Shown: in pieces, positions 9,727 to 17,683 of the stretch
Layout: each line of letters starts with the position of its first letter
Position numbering within the stretch: the stretch's first letter is position 1
Source of the DNA: Chloroflexota bacterium
GTDB taxonomy: Bacteria > Chloroflexota > Anaerolineae > J102
NCBI GenBank assembly: GCA_013151415.1
Contig: JAADII010000042.1
Location: forward strand, 1-42,042
DNA length: 42,042 nucleotides
Direction of reading: 5' to 3'
Translations under genes and position numbers: made by a program
Notes under the pieces: generated by a model
What the model saw: only the letters and a program-made list of their open reading frames with translations
What the model was told of the DNA's origin: nothing
Database searches by the model: none

Positions 9727-10457
9727 CCTGAAGAATGCAGCACCGCCCAAACGAAACGGGGGAGGTCCAATTGCCTTCGCCAGCGCCAGGGCTGGGTGGC
9801 CAAACGCCACAACCACTCCAGATTTAGACGAATCAGCCATTGCGGGGCGCGGCGGCGAACCCCGGCCACGTGGTCGAACGCGCCGCCCACGCCCATGCTC
9901 ACGGCCGCGCCGAGATCGTCTTTGTGTTGGGCGATCCACAAATCTTGCTTTGGCGCGCCATAGGCCACGAGGAGAATGTCGGGGCGAGCCGACCGGATGC
10001 GTTGGGCGATGGCGGGGTAGTCTTCGTCCGCAGGCGTTCCGGCATATGTTCCGACCACGCGCAAACCGGGATAACGCTGGGTCAGGATGTCGGCCGTGCG
10101 TTTGGCCACGCCTGGCCCCGCGCCCAGCAAATATAGTGCCCAACCCTCGCGCGCGGCCCGCTCGGCCAGATAGTAAATGCCGTCCGAGCCGGTGACGCGT
10201 TCTGGCAAAACCTGGCCTTGCCGCCGCGCGGCCCATAAGAGCCCCGCGCCATCGGGCAAGACCAGATCGGCCTTTTGCAACACGGCCATGAATTGGGGGT
10301 TGCGTCGGGCCGTCATGACAAACTCGGGATTGGCCGTGCAAATCTGGCGCGGTCGCCCCTCGGCGATAAACGCAGCCACCAGGTCGAGGAATCCGGCATA
10401 AGTGACCGGATGCACAGGAACATCGAGAATATGGATCGCGGGCGGCGGATGCATCAT
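9723..10457 (-). CDS. WecG/TagA/CpsF family glycosyltransferase
   Basis: GT26-family enzyme. Known members transfer N-acetylmannosamine or a related sugar to a polyprenyl-linked acceptor in teichoic-acid linkage or common-antigen synthesis. The 244-residue protein has the family motifs TANPEFVMTARRN (about 41-53), LPDGAGLLWA (about 67-76) and YGAPKQDLWI (about 168-177). The C-terminal Trp/Arg-rich tail resembles the membrane-associating appendage of TagA. It is coupled to the kinase gene by ATGA (9723-9726). The sugar used here cannot be read from the sequence. Confidence 0.88.
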   Translation of the reverse strand: MMHPPPAIHILDVPVHPVTYAGFLDLVAAFIAEGRPRQICTANPEFVMTARRNPQFMAVLQKADLVLPDGAGLLWAARRQGQVLPERVTGSDGIYYLAERAAREGWALYLLGAGPGVAKRTADILTQRYPGLRVVGTYAGTPADEDYPAIAQRIRSARPDILLVAYGAPKQDLWIAQHKDDLGAAVSMGVGGAFDHVAGVRRRAPQWLIRLNLEWLWRLATQPWRWRRQLDLPRFVWAVLHSSG

Positions 10458-10471
10458 CCTACCCTCGGGAA

Positions 10472-10540
10472 ACGATCAACGATCAACAAACCGGACAATG
10501 AACTCCCGTGCAGTGAACTGTGAACTATGAACGGGAAACT
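10472..10540. repeat. Tandem heptamers upstream of the wecG-like gene
   Basis: Units ACGATCA, ACGATCA, then after a degenerate stretch GTGAACT, GTGAACT, ATGAACG. The ACGATCA and GTGAACA unit types recur at 20088-20113. They occupy the divergent region between the wecG-like gene (minus) and the ParB-fold gene (plus). Confidence 0.65.
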
Positions 10541-10606
10541 CACCCAAGTGTATGTCAAAGCGGCGATGCGAGCAAGCATGAAGGATGAGTGCGAGATGCG
10601 GTATTT

Positions 10607-10634
10607 TTGGCCGCGCCGTCCGTCGCGGTACAAT
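10607..10634 (+). promoter_or_regulatory. Candidate promoter for the ParB-fold gene
   Basis: TTGGCC (10607-10612), a 16-nt spacer and TACAAT (10629-10634) point toward the gene starting at 10720. Confidence 0.45.
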
Positions 10635-10719
10635 AGGCGGGCGTTTTTCGGCTCTGGTTCACCCTCAGGTCCGCCGCGGACCTCACGCTTTCCGCCCCAC
10701 ACATACGCACTACGCGCCC

Positions 10720-11553
10720 ATGCACGATAGCCGAACCCTGCCCGACCTGCGAGTATTGGCCACCCGCGACCTGCTCCCGCATGAAAACGCGGATCCGCGT
10801 CGCGTGGAGCGTCTGAGCAAACGCATTCTCGAAAACGGCGTGCTCAAAAACCCGCCCATTGTCGCGCCCATCGAGGCTGAAGGGCCATTTGTGGTGCTGG
10901 ATGGCGCCAATCGCGTGGCCGCGTTTAAGCATGTGGGCATTCCCCACATCGTGGCCCAGGTGGTGCGCTACGACGATCCCGAAGTCATACTGGACACTTG
11001 GTATCATGTGGTCTCGGGCATGGCGCTGGCCGAATTCGAGCAGGCGTTGGAGGAATTGGTGGGCTTGCGCCTGGTGGGGTGTTCGCTGTCCGAGGCCAGA
11101 GAGACGCTGCAAAGAGGCGATGCAATCGCCTACATTGTTTGTGAAGCCGGGGTGCTCAAGGCGCTTCCTCGCGAACGCGATGCCGATACGATGCAGCTGC
11201 TCAACGACATCGTGGGCGCTTATAAGGGTCGCGCCGACATCTTTCGAGCCTCCAACGATATTTGGGAGATTCAAAAGCCCTACTATCCTGAAATCACGGC
11301 TCTGATCGTCTTTCCCCAGCTTCGCCCCGCAGACATCATCGCGGCCGCGCTGGGACGGCACAAAATTCCCAGCGGCATCACCCGTCATATCATCCCTGCG
11401 CGGGCGTTGAATATCAACTTTCCCATTGGCGTGCTCATGTCGGCCTGGTCGGCGGAGCGCAAACGGGAATGGCTGCACGAATGGCTAATGGAGCGCATGG
11501 CCGCGAACGCCATTCGCTTTTACGCCGAATCCACGTTCACGTTCAACGAATGA
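10720..11553 (+). CDS. ParB N-terminal-fold protein, SbnI/SerK-like
   Basis: 277 residues with a ParB-N fold at the N-terminus: LLPHENADPRRVERLSKRI, then LKNPPIVAP, then VVLDGANRVAAFKHVGI. The C-terminal half shows no helix-turn-helix or dimerisation domain of a chromosome-segregation ParB, and no parA is nearby. The size and layout match the SbnI/SerK group, which are free-serine kinases making O-phosphoserine; SbnI is known from staphyloferrin B biosynthesis. The Glu in HENADP and the DGANR motif sit where that group has catalytic or substrate residues. Kinase activity is inference. I chose the ATG at 10720 because homology begins just after it; upstream in-frame sequence looks non-coding. 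It is monocistronic and convergent with the next gene. Confidence 0.75.
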   Translation: MHDSRTLPDLRVLATRDLLPHENADPRRVERLSKRILENGVLKNPPIVAPIEAEGPFVVLDGANRVAAFKHVGIPHIVAQVVRYDDPEVILDTWYHVVSGMALAEFEQALEELVGLRLVGCSLSEARETLQRGDAIAYIVCEAGVLKALPRERDADTMQLLNDIVGAYKGRADIFRASNDIWEIQKPYYPEITALIVFPQLRPADIIAAALGRHKIPSGITRHIIPARALNINFPIGVLMSAWSAERKREWLHEWLMERMAANAIRFYAESTFTFNE

Positions 11554-11590
11554 TTCGGGAATACGCAGGGAAGTTCAACTTCCTCACTGC

Positions 11591-11634
11591 GTCCTCCGCG
11601 CGCTCGGCGGTGAACCTTTTTTCAATAAAGCCAA
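11591..11634. repeat. 44-bp dispersed repeat, copy 1
   Basis: This stretch matches 20221-20264 at 41 of 44 positions by eye, from GTCCTCCGCG to AAGCCAA. It contains CCGC-N7-GCGG followed by TTTTTT, so it may act as a weak terminator between the convergent genes here. It lies in a 100-nt gap. Confidence 0.75.
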
Positions 11635-11653
11635 GAGTAACCGGAAGTGAGCG

Positions 11654-12445
11654 TTAGGGTGTGAGAGAAGGAGGAAGGGGCGGCATGGGGAAGTATGCGC
11701 GCGTGAGGCGCTCCCAGGTTCCATCGCTCAATATTTCCAATAGGGCCTCGTCTATGGCCTCGGCGAGTTTCGGCGCATGTAACGAAGAGACAATCACATA
11801 AGGGTCGGATTCGAGAGGCGGCGAGTGGATGATCAACTCGGCCGGACTGTTAAGCGCCGCGGTGACCGCGTCCACGACCGCGAAATCGGCCGCGCCGCTC
11901 GCCACGGCCTTGAGCGCGTCGGCGGGCGTTTCGGTGCGCATGATTGGCAATGCGCGCTCGCGCGCCCAGGCGTCGCCCAAGCTCCCCCATTCCACGGCGA
12001 TGACGCGGTCTGTCAGGGCTTCGGGTTCGCTCACAGCATCTTCAGGACGACTCACCAACACCAAACCCGCCTCGAAATAGGGTCGCGAGTAGCGCACGTC
12101 TTGGGTCAGTCGCGGGTCGAGCGGGAACGCGGAGATGACCAGATCGACCTTGTCCGCCAGGACGGCATCCACCAGACCATCGAACGCAATGGCCTTGAAT
12201 TCCACAGGCGCATGGAGCCGAGCAGCCAGCTCTTGCGCCAGGTCCGCGTCGAAGCCCGCGATCTGGCCCTTCTCATCCACCATGTCGAAGGGCGGGAAAC
12301 TGGGGTCCATGGCTATGCGCAGAGAACCGCCGGCCTGCAACCGCGCCCAGGCCTCATCTTGGGGGCGCAACAGCCACGCGAGCGCGGCCAAAAGCGCGAC
12401 CAACGCGAGCGCAACGAATGCGCTCAAAAAACGCATGCGCCGCAT
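11654..12445 (-). CDS. Amino-acid-type (family 3) periplasmic binding protein, orphan
   Basis: Substrate-binding protein of the polar amino acid/glutamine type. After a basic N-terminus and a hydrophobic segment (about residues 5-22, no lipobox cysteine), the mature part has the SBP_bac_3 pattern: LRIAMDPSFPPFDMVDEKGQIAGFDADLAQELAA in outline, then DLVISAFPLDPRLTQDVRYSRPYF. About 263 residues. No permease or ATPase gene adjoins it, so it either serves a transporter encoded elsewhere or acts as a sensor. Several in-frame ATGs exist (12436, 12445, 12463, 12475, 12493). I chose 12445 because MRRMRFLSAF gives a compact signal-anchor. Confidence 0.82.
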   Translation of the reverse strand: MRRMRFLSAFVALALVALLAALAWLLRPQDEAWARLQAGGSLRIAMDPSFPPFDMVDEKGQIAGFDADLAQELAARLHAPVEFKAIAFDGLVDAVLADKVDLVISAFPLDPRLTQDVRYSRPYFEAGLVLVSRPEDAVSEPEALTDRVIAVEWGSLGDAWARERALPIMRTETPADALKAVASGAADFAVVDAVTAALNSPAELIIHSPPLESDPYVIVSSLHAPKLAEAIDEALLEILSDGTWERLTRAYFPMPPLPPSLTP

Positions 12446-12514
12446 CCTGAAAGTGGAACGCATCGGAAAACGCATAGAACACAGAAATAACAAAGACGAG
12501 CGGGCATGGCTCTA

Positions 12515-12535
12515 ACCCTATTGTCCCATTGTCCG
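12515..12535. repeat. Short octamer repeat
   Basis: CCTATTGT, CCCATTGT and CCGC form about 2.5 octamer units. They resemble the CCTATCGT/CCCAT units of the mreB-mreC gap. Confidence 0.4.
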
Positions 12536-12618
12536 CGGTCGCAGGGCAAGCCCGGGCGGCCGGTTTGGGCATGATCTACAACAAGAGCGAGCAAATCCCG
12601 CGACCTCGACGCCCAACT

Positions 12619-12648
12619 TTGCCCGGCCTTGAGAAATGATGCTAGAAT
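12619..12648 (+). promoter_or_regulatory. Promoter for the glycan gene pair
   Basis: TTGCCC (12619-12624), an 18-nt spacer and TAGAAT (12643-12648), with a TG dinucleotide giving an extended -10 (TGCTAGAAT). The GT2 gene starts 34 nt downstream. Confidence 0.55.
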
Positions 12649-12681
12649 CAGAGGTTGCACCATCCCGCGCCACAAGGACGA

Positions 12682-13611
12682 ATGCCGCCTCAAATGCTCG
12701 ATCTGGCCATTATCATCGTCAATTACAACACCAAAGCGCTCTTACGCGTATGCCTTCGCTCGGTTTTCGCCAGCGAAGGCGATTTCACCTATCATGTGAC
12801 GGTGGTGGACAATGCCAGCCAGGATGGTAGTCTTGATATGGTGCGGGCCGAATTTCCACAGGCTCGGGCCATTGCCGCGCCCAAAAACGGGGGCTTCGCC
12901 TACGCCAACAACTTAGGTTTGCGCAGCTACGGGTTTGGCCAGGGGGCGGATCTCGCGACATTGCCCCGATATGCGCTTTTGCTCAATCCCGACACCGAGC
13001 TGCCCCCTCGCGCGCTGGCCGAGATGCTGGACCTCATGGACGCGCGGCCCGAGCTGGGGGCGTCCGGCCCCAAACTGGTGCTGCCCGACGGTTCGCTCGA
13101 CAAAGCCTGTCGTCGCGCCTTTCCCAGCCCAAAATCCTTCATTTATCGCGGCATTGGCCTCAGCAAGCTCTTCCCAAACAGTCCTCGCTTCGCGCAATAC
13201 AACCTCACCTATCTGCCCGAAGACGAAGAGACCGAAGTGGATTCGGTGGTGGGCGCGTTCATGTTGGTTCGTCGCGAGGCCATCGAGCAGGCCGGATTGC
13301 TTGACGAGAGCTTCTTCATGCACGGCGAAGATCTGGATTGGGCTTTTCGCATCAAGAAAGCGGGTTGGAAGGTATGGTACTACCCCAAAGTGCAGGTGTT
13401 GCACCATAAAGGCGCGGCCTCGAAGGGCAACCCGCGGGTGCGCGTGGCCTTTTATCAGGCCATGCGCATATTTGTGCGCAAACATTATCGCGAGCAAACC
13501 TCCCCGCTCCTTTATTGGTTGATCATGACCGGGATCTGGCTCAAGGGCGGCGTGGATATAGGCCATGCCTGGTTGCGGGCGCGGTTGAGTCGAGGGGGGA
13601 GTCTGGCATGA
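12682..13611 (+). CDS. Family 2 glycosyltransferase (rhamnosyltransferase-like)
   Basis: GT-A fold transferase. The N-terminal LAIIIVNYNTKALLRVCLRS nucleotide-binding strand is followed by VVDNASQDGS and the metal-binding NPDTEL (D104). Further on, FFMHGEDLDWAFRIKKAGW holds the acceptor-site ED. The 309-residue length and pattern match WbbL-type rhamnosyltransferases. The start at 12682 has AAGGA close upstream; ATG 12694 is the alternative. Its stop overlaps the next start as ATGA (13608-13611), so it is coupled to a polyprenyl-phosphate sugar transferase. Together they probably start and extend an exopolysaccharide or surface glycan on the cytoplasmic membrane face. Confidence 0.88.
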   Translation: MPPQMLDLAIIIVNYNTKALLRVCLRSVFASEGDFTYHVTVVDNASQDGSLDMVRAEFPQARAIAAPKNGGFAYANNLGLRSYGFGQGADLATLPRYALLLNPDTELPPRALAEMLDLMDARPELGASGPKLVLPDGSLDKACRRAFPSPKSFIYRGIGLSKLFPNSPRFAQYNLTYLPEDEETEVDSVVGAFMLVRREAIEQAGLLDESFFMHGEDLDWAFRIKKAGWKVWYYPKVQVLHHKGAASKGNPRVRVAFYQAMRIFVRKHYREQTSPLLYWLIMTGIWLKGGVDIGHAWLRARLSRGGSLA

Positions 13612-15008
13612 GACGCACGAGGCTTCTGGTCCAATTGCTCATGATGGGCAGCGACATGTTCGCGGCCGCTTTGTCCGTGTTCGCGGCCCATCGTGTGCAA
13701 CGCGCGCTCAAGCCCGATTCGGTGGATCGTTTTCTGGCCTATTTGCCTTTTGCGCTTCTTTTGGCCATCTTCGTCGTTATTGTCGCCTTTTTTGGCAAGC
13801 GCTATCACCGCCGCTATCCGGTCAGCTTCATCGACAGCCTCTCCTCACAGGGTTGGCCAGCGACCATCGCCTATCTGCTCACCCTGACCGGATTGGTCTT
13901 CTTTTTCCGCGCCGGCGACGGCGGCCAGATTGCGCCCATGCCGCGCGGATTCTTGCTGTTTACATGGGTGTTGCTCATTCTGTTCATTGGCATCGGGCGT
14001 TATGTGCTGATTCGCATTATCGCTTTGTTTCAGGCGCATGGCTACGCGCGCGACCGGGTGCTGGTGGTGGGAACAGGCGATGTAGGCCGGATGTTGGTGC
14101 AAAAGTTGGAAAGTAGCAGCGGCGTCGGACACGAAGTGGTGGGATTTGTGGAAACCGGGGAGGATGGCCGCACGCGGGTCGGCGCGCCGCTGTTGGGTCG
14201 CCCTGCCGATCTGCCCCGCATCATCGAGGAATACGAGATCGACGAAGTGGTCATCGGCGTTCCCGAAGCCTCACATCGGCAACTGGTCAACCTGATTTCC
14301 CTGTGTGAACGCGAAAAAGTCAGCATCAAAGTTTTTCCCGATGTGTTCCAGATCATGGCCACCGAAGTGACGGTGAGCGATCTGGCCGGATTGCCTTTGT
14401 TGACCATGCGCGATGTGGCCTTGCGCGGCTGGCGTCTATCGCTCAAGCGCATGTTCGATCTTTTCTTCGGCTCGCTGGCCCTGATTTTCCTTTCGCCGCT
14501 TATGCTGCTCATTGCGCTCCTTATCAAACTGGAATCGCCCGGGCCGGTGTTTTATATTCAGGAGCGCATGGGGCTGGACGCGCGTCCTTTCCCCATGCTC
14601 AAATTCCGCTCGATGCGCACCGACGCAGAGGCGCATGGTCCTGGTTGGACCACGGCCGATGATCCTCGAAAAACCCGTTTGGGCGCGATCATCCGGCGCA
14701 TCTCCATCGATGAGCTACCTCAATTGATCAATGTCATCCGCGGAGACATGAGCCTGGTGGGGCCTCGGCCCGAACGACCGGTTTATGTCGAGCAATTCCG
14801 ACAATATATTCCCCGCTACATGGAGCGCCATCGCGAAAAGGCCGGCATCACAGGTTGGGCGCAGGTCAATGGTTTGCGCGGGGACACGAGCATTGTCGAG
14901 CGCACCAAATACGACCTCTGGTACATCGAAAACTGGTCTCTGTGGCTCGATTTCAAAATCTGCTTGCGCACGCTGCTGCGCATATTCAGCGACCGAAACG
15001 CATACTAG
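13608..15008 (+). CDS. Polyprenyl-phosphate hexose-1-phosphate transferase (WcaJ/EpsE type)
   Basis: Initiating transferase that loads the first sugar phosphate of a surface polysaccharide onto undecaprenyl phosphate. The 466-residue protein starts with four to five hydrophobic segments. A CoA-binding-like Rossmann domain follows (VLVVGTGDVGRMLV, about residue 145 onward). The C-terminal bacterial sugar transferase domain has KRMFDLFFGSLALIF, then FPMLKFRSMRTDAE, then SIDELPQLINVIRGDMSLVG and PRPERP. The C-terminus ends in the typical WYIENWSLWLDFKI. The start overlaps the upstream stop (ATGA) and has GAGGGGGGAG before it. Sugar specificity is not visible. Confidence 0.93.
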   Translation: MRRTRLLVQLLMMGSDMFAAALSVFAAHRVQRALKPDSVDRFLAYLPFALLLAIFVVIVAFFGKRYHRRYPVSFIDSLSSQGWPATIAYLLTLTGLVFFFRAGDGGQIAPMPRGFLLFTWVLLILFIGIGRYVLIRIIALFQAHGYARDRVLVVGTGDVGRMLVQKLESSSGVGHEVVGFVETGEDGRTRVGAPLLGRPADLPRIIEEYEIDEVVIGVPEASHRQLVNLISLCEREKVSIKVFPDVFQIMATEVTVSDLAGLPLLTMRDVALRGWRLSLKRMFDLFFGSLALIFLSPLMLLIALLIKLESPGPVFYIQERMGLDARPFPMLKFRSMRTDAEAHGPGWTTADDPRKTRLGAIIRRISIDELPQLINVIRGDMSLVGPRPERPVYVEQFRQYIPRYMERHREKAGITGWAQVNGLRGDTSIVERTKYDLWYIENWSLWLDFKICLRTLLRIFSDRNAY

Positions 15009-15063
15009 AGCGCGGTCTCATGACCGTTGGTCTGTTCACCTGGCTATATCGCCGCGACCAGGC

Positions 15064-15092
15064 TTGACAGGATCGAGCGCAAAAATTATACT
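15064..15092 (+). promoter_or_regulatory. Promoter of tRNA-Arg
   Basis: Perfect TTGACA (15064-15069), exactly 17 nt, then TATACT (15087-15092). Transcription should start near 15099, about 19 nt before the mature tRNA 5' end. It is one of the strongest promoters in the window. Confidence 0.85.
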
Positions 15093-15117
15093 TTAACGTA
15101 GATAGCATTATAGACGC

Positions 15118-15190
15118 GCCCTCGTAGCTCAACGGCTAGAGCAACGGTCTTCGGAACCGTAGGTTGGGGGTTCGAATCCCTCCGAGGGTA
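15118..15190 (+). tRNA. tRNA-Arg, anticodon UCG
   Basis: A full cloverleaf folds by hand. The acceptor is GCCCTCG/CGAGGGT, with a G1-U72 wobble. The D stem is GCTC/GAGC and the anticodon stem ACGGT/ACCGT around loop CTTCGGA (anticodon TCG at 15151-15153). The variable loop has 5 nt and the T arm is GGGGG-TTCGAAT-CCCTC. The discriminator is A. CCA is not encoded. It reads CGA and, through wobble, other CGN arginine codons. Confidence 0.95.
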
Positions 15191-15197
15191 TCAGGAG

Positions 15198-15239
15198 AGG
15201 CGGCTGCGCGGTCAGGAGACGACGTAGTCGCCTTTTTTT
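15198..15239 (+). terminator. Terminator downstream of tRNA-Arg
   Basis: AGGCG (15198-15202) pairs with CGCCT (15229-15233), with a small inner GAC/GTC stem, and a run of seven T follows immediately. The outer stem is short with a long loop, but the T tract is strong and the position is right. Confidence 0.5.
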
Positions 15240-15317
15240 GTGAAAACCAGACAACAAAACGGCCTGGCGTTACGCAACATATAAGACGCCACTTCACATC
15301 CGATTCTCAACACCATC

Positions 15318-16652
15318 ATGACCGAAAAACTCAACCTCGTCATCATCGGGGGAGGACCGGCCGGCATGGTTGCGGCGCTTTCCGCCGACCCCGAAGTCGC
15401 GTCCATCAATCTGATCAGCAATGCGGCGGTGGGCGGCCGAGCAGGTTGGCACAGCTTATTGCCCAGCAAGGTTTTGCTCACCGCGGCCGACCGGCATCAT
15501 CAGGCCGGAGCCGACATACCGCCCTTTCACCAGCTCACGCGGCGGATAGCCCGCCTGGCCGAGCAATATAATGGCAAGTGGCAAGAACGTCTGGAAGCGC
15601 ATGGGGTGAACATCATCAGCGGAAACGCTCATTTCATCGGCCCGCATGAGGTGCAAATCGAAAGTCCGAATGGCGGCGTGCAGACCCTCGGCTTTGACAA
15701 AGCCATCGTGGCCAGCGGCTCGACGCCGATCTTCCCACCCGCGCTCAAGCCCAATGGCAAAGAGATCATCGCGCCCCGCTTCGTGAAACACCTGCCCGGC
15801 CTGCCCCAACACATGATCGTGGTGGGTGGCGGCATCACCGGCGCTGAATTCGTCTACGCGTTCAACAGCTTGGGCGTTCAAGTCACGTGGTTGGTGGATC
15901 AGTATGGCGTGCTGCCGCCGTACGAACGCTCGGTGGTGGATGTGCTGGTGGGCGTGCTCGTGGAGCGAGGCGTTGATCTGGTGGAGGGCGTGGCCGTGGC
16001 CGAGGTGAAGGCCGAAAACAATAGCGTGACCGCCACCCTGGAGGATGGCAGCTTGTTCGCAGCAGAGCAGGCATTCATTGCCATTGGTCGCCGACCCGAC
16101 CTCGCCAATCTGAACCTGTCTGCGGCTGGTTTCGATGCCGAAACGCGCGCTTTGACGGTGGACGAATTCGGCCGCACGGCTATTCCCCACATTTACGCGG
16201 CCGGCGATGTCACTGGACCGCCCCTGGTGGTGAACAAAGCCTGGGATCAGGCTCGCGTGGCCGCGCGCCACGCAACCGGACGCCCCACGCCAGCGCTGCG
16301 CTCGGACGTATGGGTCGAAGCGGTCTACTCCCATCCGCAGGTGGCGCAGGTTGGACTAACGGCCATGCGAGCGGTGGCCCAAGGCCGCAGCGTTCGCGAA
16401 CGGAGACTCCCTTTTTCCGCGCTGCTCAAGAGTCGCTTGCTCGATGAGCAAGACGGTTTTCTCACCCTGTGCAGCGATCCCGACACCGACGTTATTCTTG
16501 GCGCGGCCGCGGTGGGCGATCATGCCGCTGATGTGCTGGCGCCTATCGCTTTGGCCATCCGCCTGGCCGCGACCGTAGACGACCTGGCCGCCATATTTCC
16601 CGCGCATCCCTCCCTTTCCGAGCTGCCTTTCGATGCCGCGCGCTTCGCCTAA
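15318..16652 (+). CDS. Lipoamide-dehydrogenase-like flavoprotein lacking both redox cysteines
   Basis: Class I pyridine-nucleotide-disulfide oxidoreductase fold of 444 residues. The FAD-binding motif is VIIGGGPAGMVAA (about 8-20), the NAD(P)-binding motif VVGGGITGAEFVYAF (about 172-186), and the second FAD motif HIYAAGDVTG. The dimerisation domain ends with AHPSLSE, close to the family HPTxSE. In the active-site segment, where the family has GGTCxxxGCIPSK, this protein has VGGRAGWHSLLPSK. Both cysteines are gone while PSK remains. It therefore cannot do dithiol chemistry. By analogy with the LpdA-type paralogues of mycobacteria it may be an NAD(P)H-quinone or other reductase; this is inference. 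It is the first gene of a four-gene operon (gaps of 9, 16 and 19 nt). Confidence 0.88.
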   Translation: MTEKLNLVIIGGGPAGMVAALSADPEVASINLISNAAVGGRAGWHSLLPSKVLLTAADRHHQAGADIPPFHQLTRRIARLAEQYNGKWQERLEAHGVNIISGNAHFIGPHEVQIESPNGGVQTLGFDKAIVASGSTPIFPPALKPNGKEIIAPRFVKHLPGLPQHMIVVGGGITGAEFVYAFNSLGVQVTWLVDQYGVLPPYERSVVDVLVGVLVERGVDLVEGVAVAEVKAENNSVTATLEDGSLFAAEQAFIAIGRRPDLANLNLSAAGFDAETRALTVDEFGRTAIPHIYAAGDVTGPPLVVNKAWDQARVAARHATGRPTPALRSDVWVEAVYSHPQVAQVGLTAMRAVAQGRSVRERRLPFSALLKSRLLDEQDGFLTLCSDPDTDVILGAAAVGDHAADVLAPIALAIRLAATVDDLAAIFPAHPSLSELPFDAARFA

Positions 16653-16661
16653 CGCAATACC

Positions 16662-17243
16662 ATGGAACGATTGACGCATCGGCCGCGTTACGGCCATTTC
16701 AACTGGCTTGCGCCATTTTACGACCGCATATTCGGGGCTATTGGCAATGAGGCCCTGTTCGAGCGGCTTCAGGTGCGATCCGGCGACACGGTGCTCGATA
16801 TTGGCGGAGGCACAGGTCGCGTGGCGCACCAGTTATCGACCCTCGAAGCTCGCGTCATCGTGATCGATCCCTCACCCAAAATGCTGGCTCATGCAGACGC
16901 CAAGGGTTTGCCCGCAGTGCGTTCGCTGGCCGAGCAATTGCCCTTCGCCTCGAATTCCATCGAGCGAATCTTTGTGGTGGATGCGTTTCATCATTTCGCG
17001 AATCAGACGCTCGCCGCGCAAGAAATGGTGCGCGTGCTGACCCAAAACGGCCGCATCGTCATCGAGGAGATGGATTTGCGACATCTGGTCGTGAAAGGCG
17101 TTGCCCTGGCCGAAAAACTGGCCCTGATGCAAAGTCATTTCTACACCCCCACCGATCTCGCGCAATTGTTTGTGGACGCGGGCGCCACGATAGTGGAGAT
17201 CGCGCCGCACAACATCAGCGCTCATCTCGTTTTTACAAAATAG
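16662..17243 (+). CDS. Class I SAM-dependent methyltransferase
   Basis: 193-residue methyltransferase of the UbiE/Methyltransf_11 type. SAM-binding motif I is VLDIGGGTGRVAHQL (about 45-59), followed by the acidic VIVIDPSPKML strand and the post-I/II region FVVDAFHHFANQ. The substrate is unknown. It lies nine nucleotides after the flavoprotein gene, so the two are surely co-transcribed. A quinone or other small-molecule substrate would suit the neighbour, but nothing in the sequence shows it. Confidence 0.88.
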   Translation: MERLTHRPRYGHFNWLAPFYDRIFGAIGNEALFERLQVRSGDTVLDIGGGTGRVAHQLSTLEARVIVIDPSPKMLAHADAKGLPAVRSLAEQLPFASNSIERIFVVDAFHHFANQTLAAQEMVRVLTQNGRIVIEEMDLRHLVVKGVALAEKLALMQSHFYTPTDLAQLFVDAGATIVEIAPHNISAHLVFTK

Positions 17244-17259
17244 GACACGGACGATCACC

Positions 17260-17664
17260 ATGAAAACCACAACCGTTCGCTGGATCGAAGATATGACATT
17301 CGCCGCGGAAACCGGCTCTGGCCACGCGGTGGTGATGGATGGCAAGACCGGCGCCGGCCCTTCGCCCATGGAACTGCTCCTGGTGGGCATGGCTGGCTGC
17401 ACCGCGGTCGATGTGGTGAGCATTCTCAAGAAGCAACGTCAGCCTCTCGAAGGCCTGGAGGTGCGAGTGGAAGGCAGGCGAGCGGATTCACATCCCAAAG
17501 TTTACACCCATATCGCCATCGAATACATCGCGCACGGGGATATCGACGAAAAGAAACTTGAACGCGCGATTGCCCTCTCTCAAGAAAAATATTGCTCGGC
17601 CTCTATCATGTTGGGCAAGACCGCGCTCATCGAAACGCGATATCGAATCCAAAAAACGACATGA
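17260..17664 (+). CDS. OsmC family protein
   Basis: 134-residue OsmC/Ohr-superfamily protein. The first conserved cysteine lies in GMAGCTAVDVVSIL (about 44-57) and the second in EKYCSASIML (about 107-116). Those are the two positions used by peroxidatic members to reduce organic hydroperoxides. The YhfA-like start (TTVRWIEDMTFAAETGSGH) places it in the general OsmC branch. It is probably cytoplasmic and linked to oxidative or electrophile stress. It is the third gene of the operon with the cysteine-less flavoprotein. Confidence 0.9.
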   Translation: MKTTTVRWIEDMTFAAETGSGHAVVMDGKTGAGPSPMELLLVGMAGCTAVDVVSILKKQRQPLEGLEVRVEGRRADSHPKVYTHIAIEYIAHGDIDEKKLERAIALSQEKYCSASIMLGKTALIETRYRIQKTT

Positions 17665-17683
17665 CCACGAAAAAGGTGATATC

